DNA of 64,000 bases from Lewinellaceae bacterium (lineage in GTDB: Bacteria; Bacteroidota; Bacteroidia; Chitinophagales; Saprospiraceae): assembly GCA_016712415.1 (NCBI GenBank), contig JADJRC010000008.1:124001-188000 (forward strand), read 5' to 3'. The notes beneath the pieces were generated by a model. It was not told the DNA's origin and did no database searches. It worked only from the letters and a program-made list of their open reading frames with translations. Numbering within the stretch: the stretch's first letter is position 1; the number at the start of each line of letters is the position of its first letter. Positions 27,801 through 36,181 of the stretch are shown in pieces. Both the position numbers and the translations under genes were made by a program.

Positions 27801-28376
27801 TTATTCCAGTTCAAAAAAATATTTCCTCAACTCTTTGATGCAGCGTTCTTTCCGTTTCCTGGTATTGGCTTCCGATGAATCGCCGAGCAATACCGTCATG
27901 CTTTTCAGGTCTGTACTGTCGTAATAAAACCCTTTGAGCAGTTTTTGGCACAAATCACCCAGTTTGCTCCACGCTTTGGCCAGCATGTCCAGCGTCTCCT
28001 CATCGGCGGCCTCTTCATCACTGAGCAAGGCCATTTCCGGTATATGCTCAGTTGTGATTTCCTTGCCGGCGTTGAGGTCTTTCAGATAGCGTGTCACGGC
28101 AATGCGCAGGAAATAGGCCTCCAGATTGCCATACACAACTTTCCCATCTACCAGAATCTGGCGGAACCGCAGCAGGCTCCACATGACGGTGTCGTAGGCA
28201 TCGGCGTGTTCGGCGCCGTATTTCATTTTCAGGAACGACATACAGCGCTCGAAGTGGGTCAGAAAAACCTGCTCAAATAGCTGCTCGTTGCCTTTTCGGA
28301 GCGCCTCCAGCAAATTGTTGAATGCCTGCTCCGTCAGGCCGAAATTTTTATTAAAGGTATCAGGTGTAGAACTCAT
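27801..28376 (-). CDS. ECF-type RNA polymerase sigma factor
   Basis: ATG at 28374-28376 gives 191 residues; an in-frame TTG at 28388 is less likely. Region 2 is recognisable as FEQVFLTHFERCMSFLKMKY then ADAYDTVMWSLLRFRQIL and NLEAYFLRIAVTRYLKDL; a region-4-like end follows in LLKGFYYDSTDLKSMTVLLG with a basic helix NTRKRKERCIKELRKYF. Divergent from ordinary ECF groups. A TACTTTTG -7 box lies on the minus strand at 28412-28405, 30 bases before the start. First gene of an operon with the membrane TPR protein; divergent from the VWA gene. Confidence 0.8.
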   Translation of the reverse strand: MSSTPDTFNKNFGLTEQAFNNLLEALRKGNEQLFEQVFLTHFERCMSFLKMKYGAEHADAYDTVMWSLLRFRQILVDGKVVYGNLEAYFLRIAVTRYLKDLNAGKEITTEHIPEMALLSDEEAADEETLDMLAKAWSKLGDLCQKLLKGFYYDSTDLKSMTVLLGDSSEANTRKRKERCIKELRKYFFELE

Positions 28377-28404
28377 GGTAATGGACAAGGCTGTCTCGTA
28401 CCGC

Positions 28405-28412
28405 CAAAAGTA
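28405..28412 (-). promoter_or_regulatory. TACTTTTG -7 box of the sigma factor operon
   Basis: The minus-strand TACTTTTG lies about 28 bases before the sigma-gene ATG. It fits the Bacteroidota -7 consensus TAnnTTTG. A TTG lies some 24 bases further upstream, slightly outside the usual 19-21 spacing, so only the -7 half is well supported. Confidence 0.4.
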
Positions 28413-28649
28413 TTACATGAGATCGATTAATTATAACAATAAGCCATTCGGCAAGGGCTTGTGACGGTTTGTGAAAAAAAATAATCGCCGGGGTTGTCAC
28501 ACAGGCCGGGGAGCGGACTTATTGGGGAAAGTACAAATAATCCGACTGCGAATCCTCCTTCCTCCCGGTTAGACCCAAACCCAAAAAGTGGTTAGGCGGA
28601 TGCCGAAAAGCCTTTTCCAGAGTAGGCAAAACTCAAAAAATGTGTACCA

Positions 28650-29927
28650 ATGTCAAAGACTCAAAAAAAGACCAAAGTTGCCCAAACTCAATCCAAATCT
28701 GTAACGCATGGCCCCGTCGATGATCGCCCTCCCGGCGGTATCAAGTTGGGGCCCTGTGAAACGGCTGCCGCAAACGTGGAAGCGTATTTCAATGAACTCG
28801 CGCTGTCGAAGGTGAACCAGTTGTCGCCCTGCGATGAAGACAAGGGCGGGTGCCCGTGTCATTCCGGCGGCGGCTCCGGCAGCACCTCTCCGAAAGTGGA
28901 TCTGATCGTGTTGATCGATACCAGCGGTTCGATGGAAAACACTGCTGTTGCGGTGAGTAATGCTGTGGTTGAAGCCATTGCTCTGGCAAAAAGCGAGTGT
29001 AATACCGACCTGGAAATTACCTATCTGGGTGTGGAAGGCACCTGGCCGGGCACTGTATTCCTGACCAACCACCGGGATTATATTGTTACCCACAATGGCA
29101 CCGTACCACTGGTTGCCGACGATCCGTATGTCGGATACCAACCTGAACAGGGCGCCAACGCCGTCGAAGACCTCTCCAAATATGCCAAATGGCGGGAAGG
29201 CGCCTGCCGGTCGATCTTCTACATCAGCGACGAGGAACTGGACAGCATCAGTCCGACCGGCGATTTTGCAAACGAAACGCTGGCCACTAACAATGCCATT
29301 GCAGCGGCCAACCTGAACGACGTCACCGTATTTGCCCACCACCTCACCTATCAGGGCCGGGGACCGAATATCGAACAGAATTACCAGGATTTGTGCGATC
29401 AGACAGGCGGTATGGCCTACTTCAGCGTAAATACGCCAAGCATGGAGGAGTATGTCAAGATGCTGAAGGAAATCATTTGCGATGCATGCGGCAGCGGCTG
29501 CAAGGAAGCCGAATTCCCCGACCTCGCGCCCTGCATCTCCGTCGCCTGGGGCGACAGCGATTGCGACTGCATGGAGACCAACGACTTTGAAGTGCTAGCC
29601 ATTACGGTGTGCAACTGCTACTCCAACGTGAGTTTCGGCAACCTGTCGATTGGACAAATCATCGTGACCGACGCCCTCGGCAACCCCGTGGCATTGCTGC
29701 CCGACGGCTCGCCTTCGGTGGAAATACACCCTCCGGGCGCCCTGTGCTTCGGCACGCTCGGTCCCTGCACCGACGACACGCCGAGTTGCGTCACCCGCGA
29801 GATTGTGGTGTACACGCGCGGCGCCATCGCGGGCAAGTACCTGCTCAAGTTTGAAGGCGTGTGCTACTCCATTGCATACACCGGGAATTCGGAGGCTTGC
29901 TTTGCCTTCAACCTGTGTAAAGATTAA
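28650..29927 (+). CDS. Cysteine-rich von Willebrand factor A (VWA) domain protein
   Basis: 425 residues and 21 cysteines. No signal peptide is seen; the N-terminus (MSKTQKKTKVAQTQSKSV) is basic and polar. A linker with GGCPCHSGGGSGS leads to a VWA domain that starts at VDLIVLIDTSGSMEN with the MIDAS residues Asp90, Ser92 and Ser94. The domain continues to about residue 275 (MEEYVKMLKEIICDAC). The C-terminal half is beta-rich, cysteine-rich and resembles nothing I can name (CSISVAWGDSDCDCME-like spacing, then VCNCYSNVSFGNLSIGQIIV). It is divergent from the sigma operon and is followed by a strong hairpin. Location and partner are unknown. Confidence 0.8.
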   Translation: MSKTQKKTKVAQTQSKSVTHGPVDDRPPGGIKLGPCETAAANVEAYFNELALSKVNQLSPCDEDKGGCPCHSGGGSGSTSPKVDLIVLIDTSGSMENTAVAVSNAVVEAIALAKSECNTDLEITYLGVEGTWPGTVFLTNHRDYIVTHNGTVPLVADDPYVGYQPEQGANAVEDLSKYAKWREGACRSIFYISDEELDSISPTGDFANETLATNNAIAAANLNDVTVFAHHLTYQGRGPNIEQNYQDLCDQTGGMAYFSVNTPSMEEYVKMLKEIICDACGSGCKEAEFPDLAPCISVAWGDSDCDCMETNDFEVLAITVCNCYSNVSFGNLSIGQIIVTDALGNPVALLPDGSPSVEIHPPGALCFGTLGPCTDDTPSCVTREIVVYTRGAIAGKYLLKFEGVCYSIAYTGNSEACFAFNLCKD

Positions 29928-29969
29928 TGTGCGGCTGATAAACCCCTGTTATCTCTGAAAAATCACCGC

Positions 29970-30011
29970 TTGTTAGAGCAGTGGCCCGGGGTGGGTCACT
30001 GCTTCTAACAA
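29970..30011 (+). terminator. Long stem hairpin after the VWA gene
   Basis: TTGTTAGAGCAGTG (29970-29983) pairs with CACTGCTTCTAACAA (29997-30011) with one internal mismatch across a 13-base G/C-rich loop. It starts 43 bases after the VWA stop and is the likely 3' end of that mRNA. Confidence 0.65.
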
Positions 30012-30015
30012 AGCA

Positions 30016-30047
30016 TTTGCTTTACCAGTAGTTTACCGCTACTTTTG
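30016..30047 (+). promoter_or_regulatory. Full Bacteroidota promoter (TTTG-N20-TACTTTTG)
   Basis: TTTG at 30016-30019 and TACTTTTG at 30040-30047 are exactly 20 bases apart, which matches the Bacteroidota -33/-7 consensus. Transcription would start near 30053, giving a leader of about 44 bases for the secreted cysteine-rich gene starting at 30097. It lies directly after the VWA hairpin, so that gene has its own promoter. Confidence 0.65.
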
Positions 30048-30096
30048 TTAAATTATTAATTTGGCGCGCAACGCTATATAGTAAACACCCATTTCC

Positions 30097-31546
30097 ATGA
30101 TGAATCAAAATAAATTACCGCAACGGATAATCCTGGCCAATCTATTGGTGGTTATTCTGTACTTGCTGCCGGCATTAGCCCCGGCACAGATGCCTACAGT
30201 CTCAGGTGAAGCAACAGGTCACCTGGAAATCTCCACCGCACCATCCGCGCCAATTACCGCTACCGAGCCTTCCTTTGGTTTTTTTACCGCCTGGAATGGG
30301 ATATTGACGGGACGAAGCAATCCTATTTCTGGCCGAGCAGTACAATAACGCAGCCGGATTTGCTTGATTTGCCTTTCGGTCTTAATTATCAACTGACGGT
30401 TTACCAGTCGAGAAAAGGCGGACCGATCAAGACCGGCACAAAAAATTTTGCAGTAAGTGGTAGCGCGGTAAGTTCCTATCCTACGATCGCTTTAGGAAAT
30501 TCCGGGTTTAAGTTGTTCAACAGTTGGAATGTTTCCACCTTTGAGTTTCCGGCAAGCACTGCTCCTAATCCCAAGCATTTCACTGATGTTCAGACCGATA
30601 TCCCCGATGAAGAAGTCCCCTGGGTGTTCATAACGATGGTCCGGAAAAACTGGTTAGACGATGATCCGGTCAGAATATCCTGCCCTGCATACCTGTCGTA
30701 CGAGGGGGCCATTATGGAAAATTGTATGCTTGGTACCGGATGTACGACTTCGATGAATCTGAATATCACACCGTATATCTCTTCCGGTCAAACATTTCTG
30801 AAAATTCAAAAGGCGCCCGGCCCTATTCCCCGACAGGTTGATATTCACCTGCTCTTCAGGAAAAATCCAACCTACATCCCTTCTGTTTATCCCGATGACG
30901 TTTCGTTTGGCGTGAGCTTTATACCGCAACCATTCCCGGCGATACCGTTGCTGTAGATACGGCTTTCAACTTTGCCGTCAAACCTTTGCCCCACGATCCC
31001 AACCGCCTGGAAGTAGATAAGGATGAACTGTGCGCTTGTGGCACCGATGAATACCTGACTTACCGGATTGATTATCAAAATGACGGAGACGCACCTACAA
31101 ATTCCGTTACGGTAACGCTGTTCAACACCACATATTTGATGGACAATACCATTCAATATCAAAGCAATACCGGCGCCTGGAATGCTCCAATAAGCCAATC
31201 CCTTAACCCCCGGCAATTCACCATTAATTACCTCGGTACAGGCGGGTTGCCGGGGCTCAAGCAAAACACCGATTCCTATCCCAGACCGAATCCCGACGAG
31301 TGCTCGGATCATTTCTATGTCAAAATCAAAAAGGCGGACTGTTTGCCTGCCGGAACCCTGATACAGCCTAAAGCCGAAATTAAGTTTGAAGGCGCCCTGG
31401 AAACGATCTTCACCAATCTGGATGAAACGATGATCGTCAGCCAGTCGAGTAAATGCGAATCATGCCCCTATAACCCGCGTTGTCCGGAATGCTCCAAGAA
31501 AAAGAAAAGCTGCTGGCTGGCCAACCTGTTCAAGAAGAAAAAGTAA
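30097..31546 (+). CDS. Secreted protein with conserved-repeat (DUF11-like) domain and Cys/Lys-rich tail, two -1 frameshifts
   Basis: Read as one gene of about 483 residues. It opens with a signal peptide (LANLLVVILYLLPALAPAQ). A lost base in the T7 run at 30279-30285 and another near 30912-30914 (GGCGT before GAGCTT) split it into three frames; restoring each base joins SFGFFYRLEWDIDGTKQSYF and then FGVELYTATIPGDTVAVDTA. The C-terminal part has a conserved-repeat domain (DEYLTYRIDYQNDGDAPTNS) and ends with CESCPYNPRCPECSKKKK followed by a basic run SCWLANLFKKKK. The cysteine pattern may bind metal. It has its own promoter and precedes the TPR-CHAT gene. Confidence 0.6.
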
Positions 31547-31588
31547 AAACCGCTGGGTTAAAACATTTATCCAGGGGTTGTTGTCCCA

Positions 31589-31619
31589 TTCATCAGATGA
31601 CTTCAAGTCATCAGATGAA
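31589..31619 (+). terminator. Inverted repeat between the cysteine-rich gene and the CHAT gene
   Basis: TTCATCAGATGACTT (31589-31603) is followed after one base by AAGTCATCAGATGAA (31605-31619), complementary except for one position. It could be a terminator or a regulator site; no long T run follows. Confidence 0.45.
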
Positions 31620-31691
31620 TAACCGGCTGTAAATCAATGTATTTTGGCCATTGATACAAGTTTCAGATAGACAAGCATAAACAATGTTACG

Positions 31692-34535
31692 TTGATCACT
31701 TTCAAATCCAGATTGCGCACAACACACCGTTCAATCAAAATATCAAAGCTGCTGTTCGTCCTCCTCGCGGTCGTCAGCAGCTTTCAGCATTTATCTCCAC
31801 CGGATATTTCCGCTGCCGAAAATCAGATGCAGGAAGCCTTGCGGCTCATGGACCAAAAACTGTACGAACCGGCGATCCCCAAAATCAAAAACGCGCTCGG
31901 TATTTTCGGTGCAGCCCGCAACGACACAGCGTGGATAAAAGCCTGTAAAAAACTGGACCTCTGCTTTTACTACCTCAACAAACCCGACGACGGCATCCTG
32001 TTTTTTGAAAATATCCTGAAGTCAGGACAGGCGCCTGCCGCCCTGCGCGCCGACCTGTTGCTGCTCCTTGCCGACAACTACTACCTGAAAAGCGACTACG
32101 CCCGCGCCATTGAAACCTACGAAAAGGGCCTGCCTTTTGCCGAAAAAAACCAGGAGACCGACCTGCTGCTGCGCTTTTACGGCAACCTCGGCTGGCTCTA
32201 CTGGGACGCCGGCAACCACGCCAAAGCACTCGAATTTCAGAAAAAATCGCTTGAACTGGCCGTTCAGCAAAGAGATTCCGCCAATATCCCGACCCTGCTT
32301 GCCTACATCGGCGACACCTACCGCACGATGAACGACCCGCAAGCCCTGGAATACTTCCGCCGCGCGCAGGCGCTGGCGCCCGAAAACGCCCAGACCCTTA
32401 TCCAGTTTTCCAAAGCGTACCAGCAATTCAATATGCCCGACAGCGCATTGGCCGTACTCACAACCGTTTTGCCGCTGTTGCAAAGCAATACCGAAAAAGC
32501 GGATGCGTACTACCAGTTTGCGAGGCTTTTTCTCGACGCCAAGGCTTTTTCAAAGGCAGGCGACTATATAAACAAAGCGCTTAAACACGCCCGCAAAGGC
32601 TACGGTGTAGGAAATGCCGAGTACGCCCGCATGACCACGATGGCCGGCAAAATCCACCTGGCTGCCGGTGATGCAGATCAGGCGTTGCGCTGGTTCGATC
32701 ATACGCTGGCACATCAAAGCGCCGGAAAAGACCTGTCTCCGGACAGTTACTGGGTTTTGGGCAGCCTGGAAGGCAAGGGACGCGCTTTTTTCCAAAAATA
32801 CCGGCAATCCAAACAAATCCCAAACCTCAACAATGCCTTCGAGGCATTCGATCGGGGCCTGCACTACGCAGAAAACATGCGACTGTCGCACAGCCACGAA
32901 TCCTCCAAACTGGAGTTGTACGAATACATCCAGCCCATTGTCGAGGGCGGCGTCAGAACCGCTCTCGAACTGGCTGAGGTGAGTGGCAACAACACGTTTG
33001 TGGAAAAAGCATACCTGTTCGCCGAACGGGCGAAAGCGCCGGTAATGGCGGAAGCCTTGTACGACCGGGAAATCAAACACATCGCCGGAATTCCGGATAG
33101 CGTGCTGGCGCAGGAGAAGGCAATGCAGGAAGCGCTTGTCCAACTGGAACTGGCGGTGCACGACGAACCCGGTAACGACAGTCTGCAACAAGTCGTGCTA
33201 AATGCCCGGATTGGCATGGAACGGCTGAAAGACGAGATGAAACATCATTTTCCGCGCTATTATGAGATGAAATATGCCTTCAGCAAACAGGCTGATCTCC
33301 CACATATCCGCCAGGCTTTGGACGACGACGGCCTGCTGGTGCAGTACCTCACGGGCGATTCGGCGCTGTATGCCTTCGCCGTCTCAAAGACTGATATCAG
33401 ATCGTATTCGATTCCTGTGACCGACAGTTTGAAGGCCACAATGGAAATGTTTCACAGGGCTGTCAGCGATTGGGATTTCGTCCAATATGCCCCGGCACAG
33501 GCGGAAAAGGATTTTCTGGCAGCAGCGCCCGCGCTCTACGAAGCGCTGCTGGCCCGCCCGCTGGCCGGAACAAATGCCGGAAAACTGATTATCGTACCCG
33601 ACGGCTACCTTGGACTGATTCCCTTTGAGGCACTGCTCACAGCGCCGTATTCCGGCAGTTGGAAAGACCTGGATGTTCCCTACCTGATCCGCGACTATTC
33701 GATCAGTTATGCCTGGTCTGCCACGGCGCTGCATCGGTCAAATACAAACGGACAGAAACCACAATACAACTTTGTCGGAATCGGCACGGAATACGATGCA
33801 ACCACCTTCAGCGATAAAGCGCCCATAGCTATGCGTGACCTGGGTCCGCTACCCAATGCCGACGACGAGGTTGCCGCCATCGGAAACCTGCTGCACGGCA
33901 AAACATGGCTCAATGCCGAAGCGACAAAAGAACACTTTCTCACTTCGGCGCCCGAATGCGGCATCCTGCACATCGCCACACACGGCGTGCTCGACGAGCA
34001 AAACCCGATGATGTCATGCCTGGTATTCCACAAATCGCAACATGGCGCCAATAACCAACTGTTTGCATCCGAACTCTACAATATTCAACTTCAGGCGCAA
34101 ATGATCGTCCTGAGTGCCTGCAACACGGGGCAAGGACAGGTACACAACGGCGAAGGCGTAATGAGTCTCGCCAGGGCTTTTGCCTTTGCCGGTTGCCCGA
34201 CCCTCGTCAGCAGCCTTTGGCGCGTCAACGACCTGTCCACCTCCACAGTGATGCAGGCTTTTTACAAAATGCTGAAGTCGGGCAAGTCCGTTGACGCATC
34301 CATGCGGGAGGCCAAACTCGAATACCTCGCCAATACCAGCGCCGAATATGCCAAACCGATTTACTGGGCCGGTTTTGTGGTCGTCGGGAAAAGCGATGTC
34401 TTGCCGGAGTATCTGTTCAGCACCGGTATCGCCGGGTGGTGGTGGATTGCGGCCGGCGCGCTCACACTGGGCATGCTCTATTACCTGTTCTACAAAAAAA
34501 GGCAGCGCCGCCAGGGCACTAGCCGCACTCTGTAA
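31692..34535 (+). CDS. TPR-CHAT protein: caspase-like cysteine protease with membrane tail
   Basis: 947 residues from a TTG start; no ATG precedes the hydrophobic N-terminal segment (ISKLLFVLLAVVSSF). About eight TPRs span residues 45-400, a coiled region follows, and the CHAT domain covers about 590-900. The catalytic dyad is intact: His764 in LHIATHGV and Cys810 in VLSACNTGQG. Further CHAT blocks GVMSLARAFAFAGCPTLVSS and YWAGFVVVG are present. One membrane helix (WWWIAAGALTLGMLYYLFY) and a basic tail (KKRQRRQG) end the protein. The protease probably faces outside the cytoplasm if the N-terminal segment is a signal. It belongs to the sigma/VWA locus. Confidence 0.88.
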   Translation: MITFKSRLRTTHRSIKISKLLFVLLAVVSSFQHLSPPDISAAENQMQEALRLMDQKLYEPAIPKIKNALGIFGAARNDTAWIKACKKLDLCFYYLNKPDDGILFFENILKSGQAPAALRADLLLLLADNYYLKSDYARAIETYEKGLPFAEKNQETDLLLRFYGNLGWLYWDAGNHAKALEFQKKSLELAVQQRDSANIPTLLAYIGDTYRTMNDPQALEYFRRAQALAPENAQTLIQFSKAYQQFNMPDSALAVLTTVLPLLQSNTEKADAYYQFARLFLDAKAFSKAGDYINKALKHARKGYGVGNAEYARMTTMAGKIHLAAGDADQALRWFDHTLAHQSAGKDLSPDSYWVLGSLEGKGRAFFQKYRQSKQIPNLNNAFEAFDRGLHYAENMRLSHSHESSKLELYEYIQPIVEGGVRTALELAEVSGNNTFVEKAYLFAERAKAPVMAEALYDREIKHIAGIPDSVLAQEKAMQEALVQLELAVHDEPGNDSLQQVVLNARIGMERLKDEMKHHFPRYYEMKYAFSKQADLPHIRQALDDDGLLVQYLTGDSALYAFAVSKTDIRSYSIPVTDSLKATMEMFHRAVSDWDFVQYAPAQAEKDFLAAAPALYEALLARPLAGTNAGKLIIVPDGYLGLIPFEALLTAPYSGSWKDLDVPYLIRDYSISYAWSATALHRSNTNGQKPQYNFVGIGTEYDATTFSDKAPIAMRDLGPLPNADDEVAAIGNLLHGKTWLNAEATKEHFLTSAPECGILHIATHGVLDEQNPMMSCLVFHKSQHGANNQLFASELYNIQLQAQMIVLSACNTGQGQVHNGEGVMSLARAFAFAGCPTLVSSLWRVNDLSTSTVMQAFYKMLKSGKSVDASMREAKLEYLANTSAEYAKPIYWAGFVVVGKSDVLPEYLFSTGIAGWWWIAAGALTLGMLYYLFYKKRQRRQGTSRTL

Positions 34536-34750
34536 CCCGGAATGGCATTCCGGGTTAGAGGACCCGGAATACCATTCCGGGGTACAGGCTCCGGAATACC
34601 ATTCCGGGGTACAGGCTCCGGAATACCATTCCGGGGTACAGGCTCCGGAATGCCATTCCGGGGTACAGGCTCCGGAATGCCATTCCGGGTTACAGGCTCC
34701 GGAATACCATTCCGGGGTACAGGATACGGAATACCATTCCGGGGTACAGG
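34536..34750. repeat. Eight tandem 27-bp repeats, each a CCGGAAT-NNN-ATTCCGG palindrome
   Basis: Copies begin at 34536 (slightly altered), 34563, 34591, 34618, 34645, 34672, 34699 and 34726. Each contains CCGGAAT, a three-base loop (ACC, GCC or GGC) and ATTCCGG, then GGTACAGGCT. It begins on the base after the CHAT stop codon. Transcribed, it would give eight small hairpins. Loop changes at copies 1, 5 and 6 keep the stems, which is what structure-preserving change would look like. Confidence 0.9.
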
Positions 34751-34835
34751 GCGCTACAATTTGAAATGCGCGCTCCCGCATTGTCGTAAACGGGTAATTT
34801 TTTACGCGTGATAGCCTGGAAAAATGCCCGTATGC

Positions 34836-34843
34836 TACTTTTG
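34836..34843 (+). promoter_or_regulatory. TACTTTTG -7 box of hemL
   Basis: TACTTTTG is followed by CCGC and the ATG at 34848, so the transcript is expected to be leaderless. Same layout as at 9489-9501. No good TTTG -33 box is found. Confidence 0.4.
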
Positions 34844-34847
34844 CCGC

Positions 34848-36173
34848 ATGGATCACACTGCTTACCCGACTCCCGAAACCTTTACCCGTGCGCGCAGCGC
34901 CGAACTTTTTGAAGAAGCCAAAGGCTATTTTCCCGGTGGCGTTCACTCCCCGGTACGTGCATTCAAGAGTGTTCAGGGACCGCCTGTCTTTTTTGAAAAA
35001 GGAGAGGGGTGCCACATGTATGATGTTGACAATCAAAAATATGTGGATTTTTGCTGCTCCTGGGGACCGCTGATCCTCGGGCATTGTTATCCCTCTGTCG
35101 TGCAACGGGTAAAGGAGACTGTCGAAAACGGCATGTCGTTCGGCACGCCTGCGCCGCACGACAACCTGATCGGCAAATTGCTGCTTGACAACCACCGTTA
35201 TATCGAAATGATTCGCTTTGTGAGCAGCGGTACCGAGGCGGTAATGAGTGCCCTGCGCCTCGCGCGTGGCGTAACGGGCAAAAGCAAGGTCATCAAGTTC
35301 GAAGGCTGTTACCACGGCCATGTGGATTCCCTGCTGGTCAAGGCAGGTTCCGGACTGGTCACTTTCGGTGAAAGCACATCGGCCGGTATCCCGGAATCCT
35401 TTGCAAAGGAAACGATCGTTGTTCCGCTTGCCGACCCTGAGGCGCTTGAAAAAGCGCTTCGGGAGCACGCCGGCGATACCGCTTGTGTCATCGTAGAACC
35501 TATACCGGCCAACAATGGCCTGTTGCTCCAGGACCGCTCTTTTCTCGAATTCCTGCGCCGCAAATGCACGGAATACGGCGTACTGCTGATCTTCGACGAG
35601 GTAATCTCCGGCTTCCGCGTCGGCTTCGAAGGCGCTGCGGGTTACTACGGCATCCAGCCCGACATCATCACATTCGGCAAGATCATCGGCGGCGGCATGC
35701 CTGTCGGGGCATATGGCGCCGGCAGGGCTGTCATGAAGCACGTTTCACCCGAAGGCCCGGTGTACCAGGCAGGCACGCTCAGCGCCAACCCGGTAGCAAT
35801 GGCTGCGGGCTATGCCACGCTCACGGAACTGTTGAAACCGGGATTTTATGAAGACCTTCAATACAAAACGGCGCGCTTTACTTCGGGTTTACAGGCCTAT
35901 TGCGACAGCAAGGGCTACGAAGTAACCTTTCCGCATGTGGGCTCTATATTTTGGCCGACTTTCACACGCAGTCACATCTCGAGATCGGATCAGATCGACG
36001 GCTCCCGAATGGATTATTTCAAAACCATGCACCTGGAGTGTCTGAAACGCGGGGTGTATTTCGGTCCGTCGGGATACGAAGTAGGTTTTGTCTCGGCGGC
36101 GCACACGGAGGCTGATCTGGCGTTTGCGACGGAAAAGATATGCGCAAGCCTGGACGTTGTTTTTGCCGGTTAA
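34848..36173 (+). CDS. hemL: Glutamate-1-semialdehyde 2,1-aminomutase
   Basis: PLP enzyme of the C5 tetrapyrrole route that turns glutamate-1-semialdehyde into 5-aminolevulinate. ATG at 34848 gives 441 residues (family about 430). Seen: VHSPVRAFKSVQGPP at the N-terminus, MIRFVSSGTEAVMSALRLAR, the CYHGHVDSLLVKAGSG block and ITFGKIIGGGMPVGAYG with the PLP-lysine at Lys278. All family blocks are present. It lies alone after the palindromic array. The C5 route agrees with most Bacteroidota. Confidence 0.95.
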   Translation: MDHTAYPTPETFTRARSAELFEEAKGYFPGGVHSPVRAFKSVQGPPVFFEKGEGCHMYDVDNQKYVDFCCSWGPLILGHCYPSVVQRVKETVENGMSFGTPAPHDNLIGKLLLDNHRYIEMIRFVSSGTEAVMSALRLARGVTGKSKVIKFEGCYHGHVDSLLVKAGSGLVTFGESTSAGIPESFAKETIVVPLADPEALEKALREHAGDTACVIVEPIPANNGLLLQDRSFLEFLRRKCTEYGVLLIFDEVISGFRVGFEGAAGYYGIQPDIITFGKIIGGGMPVGAYGAGRAVMKHVSPEGPVYQAGTLSANPVAMAAGYATLTELLKPGFYEDLQYKTARFTSGLQAYCDSKGYEVTFPHVGSIFWPTFTRSHISRSDQIDGSRMDYFKTMHLECLKRGVYFGPSGYEVGFVSAAHTEADLAFATEKICASLDVVFAG

Positions 36174-36181
36174 TACCTTGT

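Noticed and set aside
34536..34750. Tandem array that might be a CRISPR
   Set aside because: Units are contiguous with 27-bp period and no unique spacers; a palindromic tandem repeat explains it.
34014..35741. 575-residue minus-strand frame with CTPEWYSG repeats
   Set aside because: Runs antisense through the CHAT end, the palindromic array and hemL; the repeats are the DNA array read in frame.
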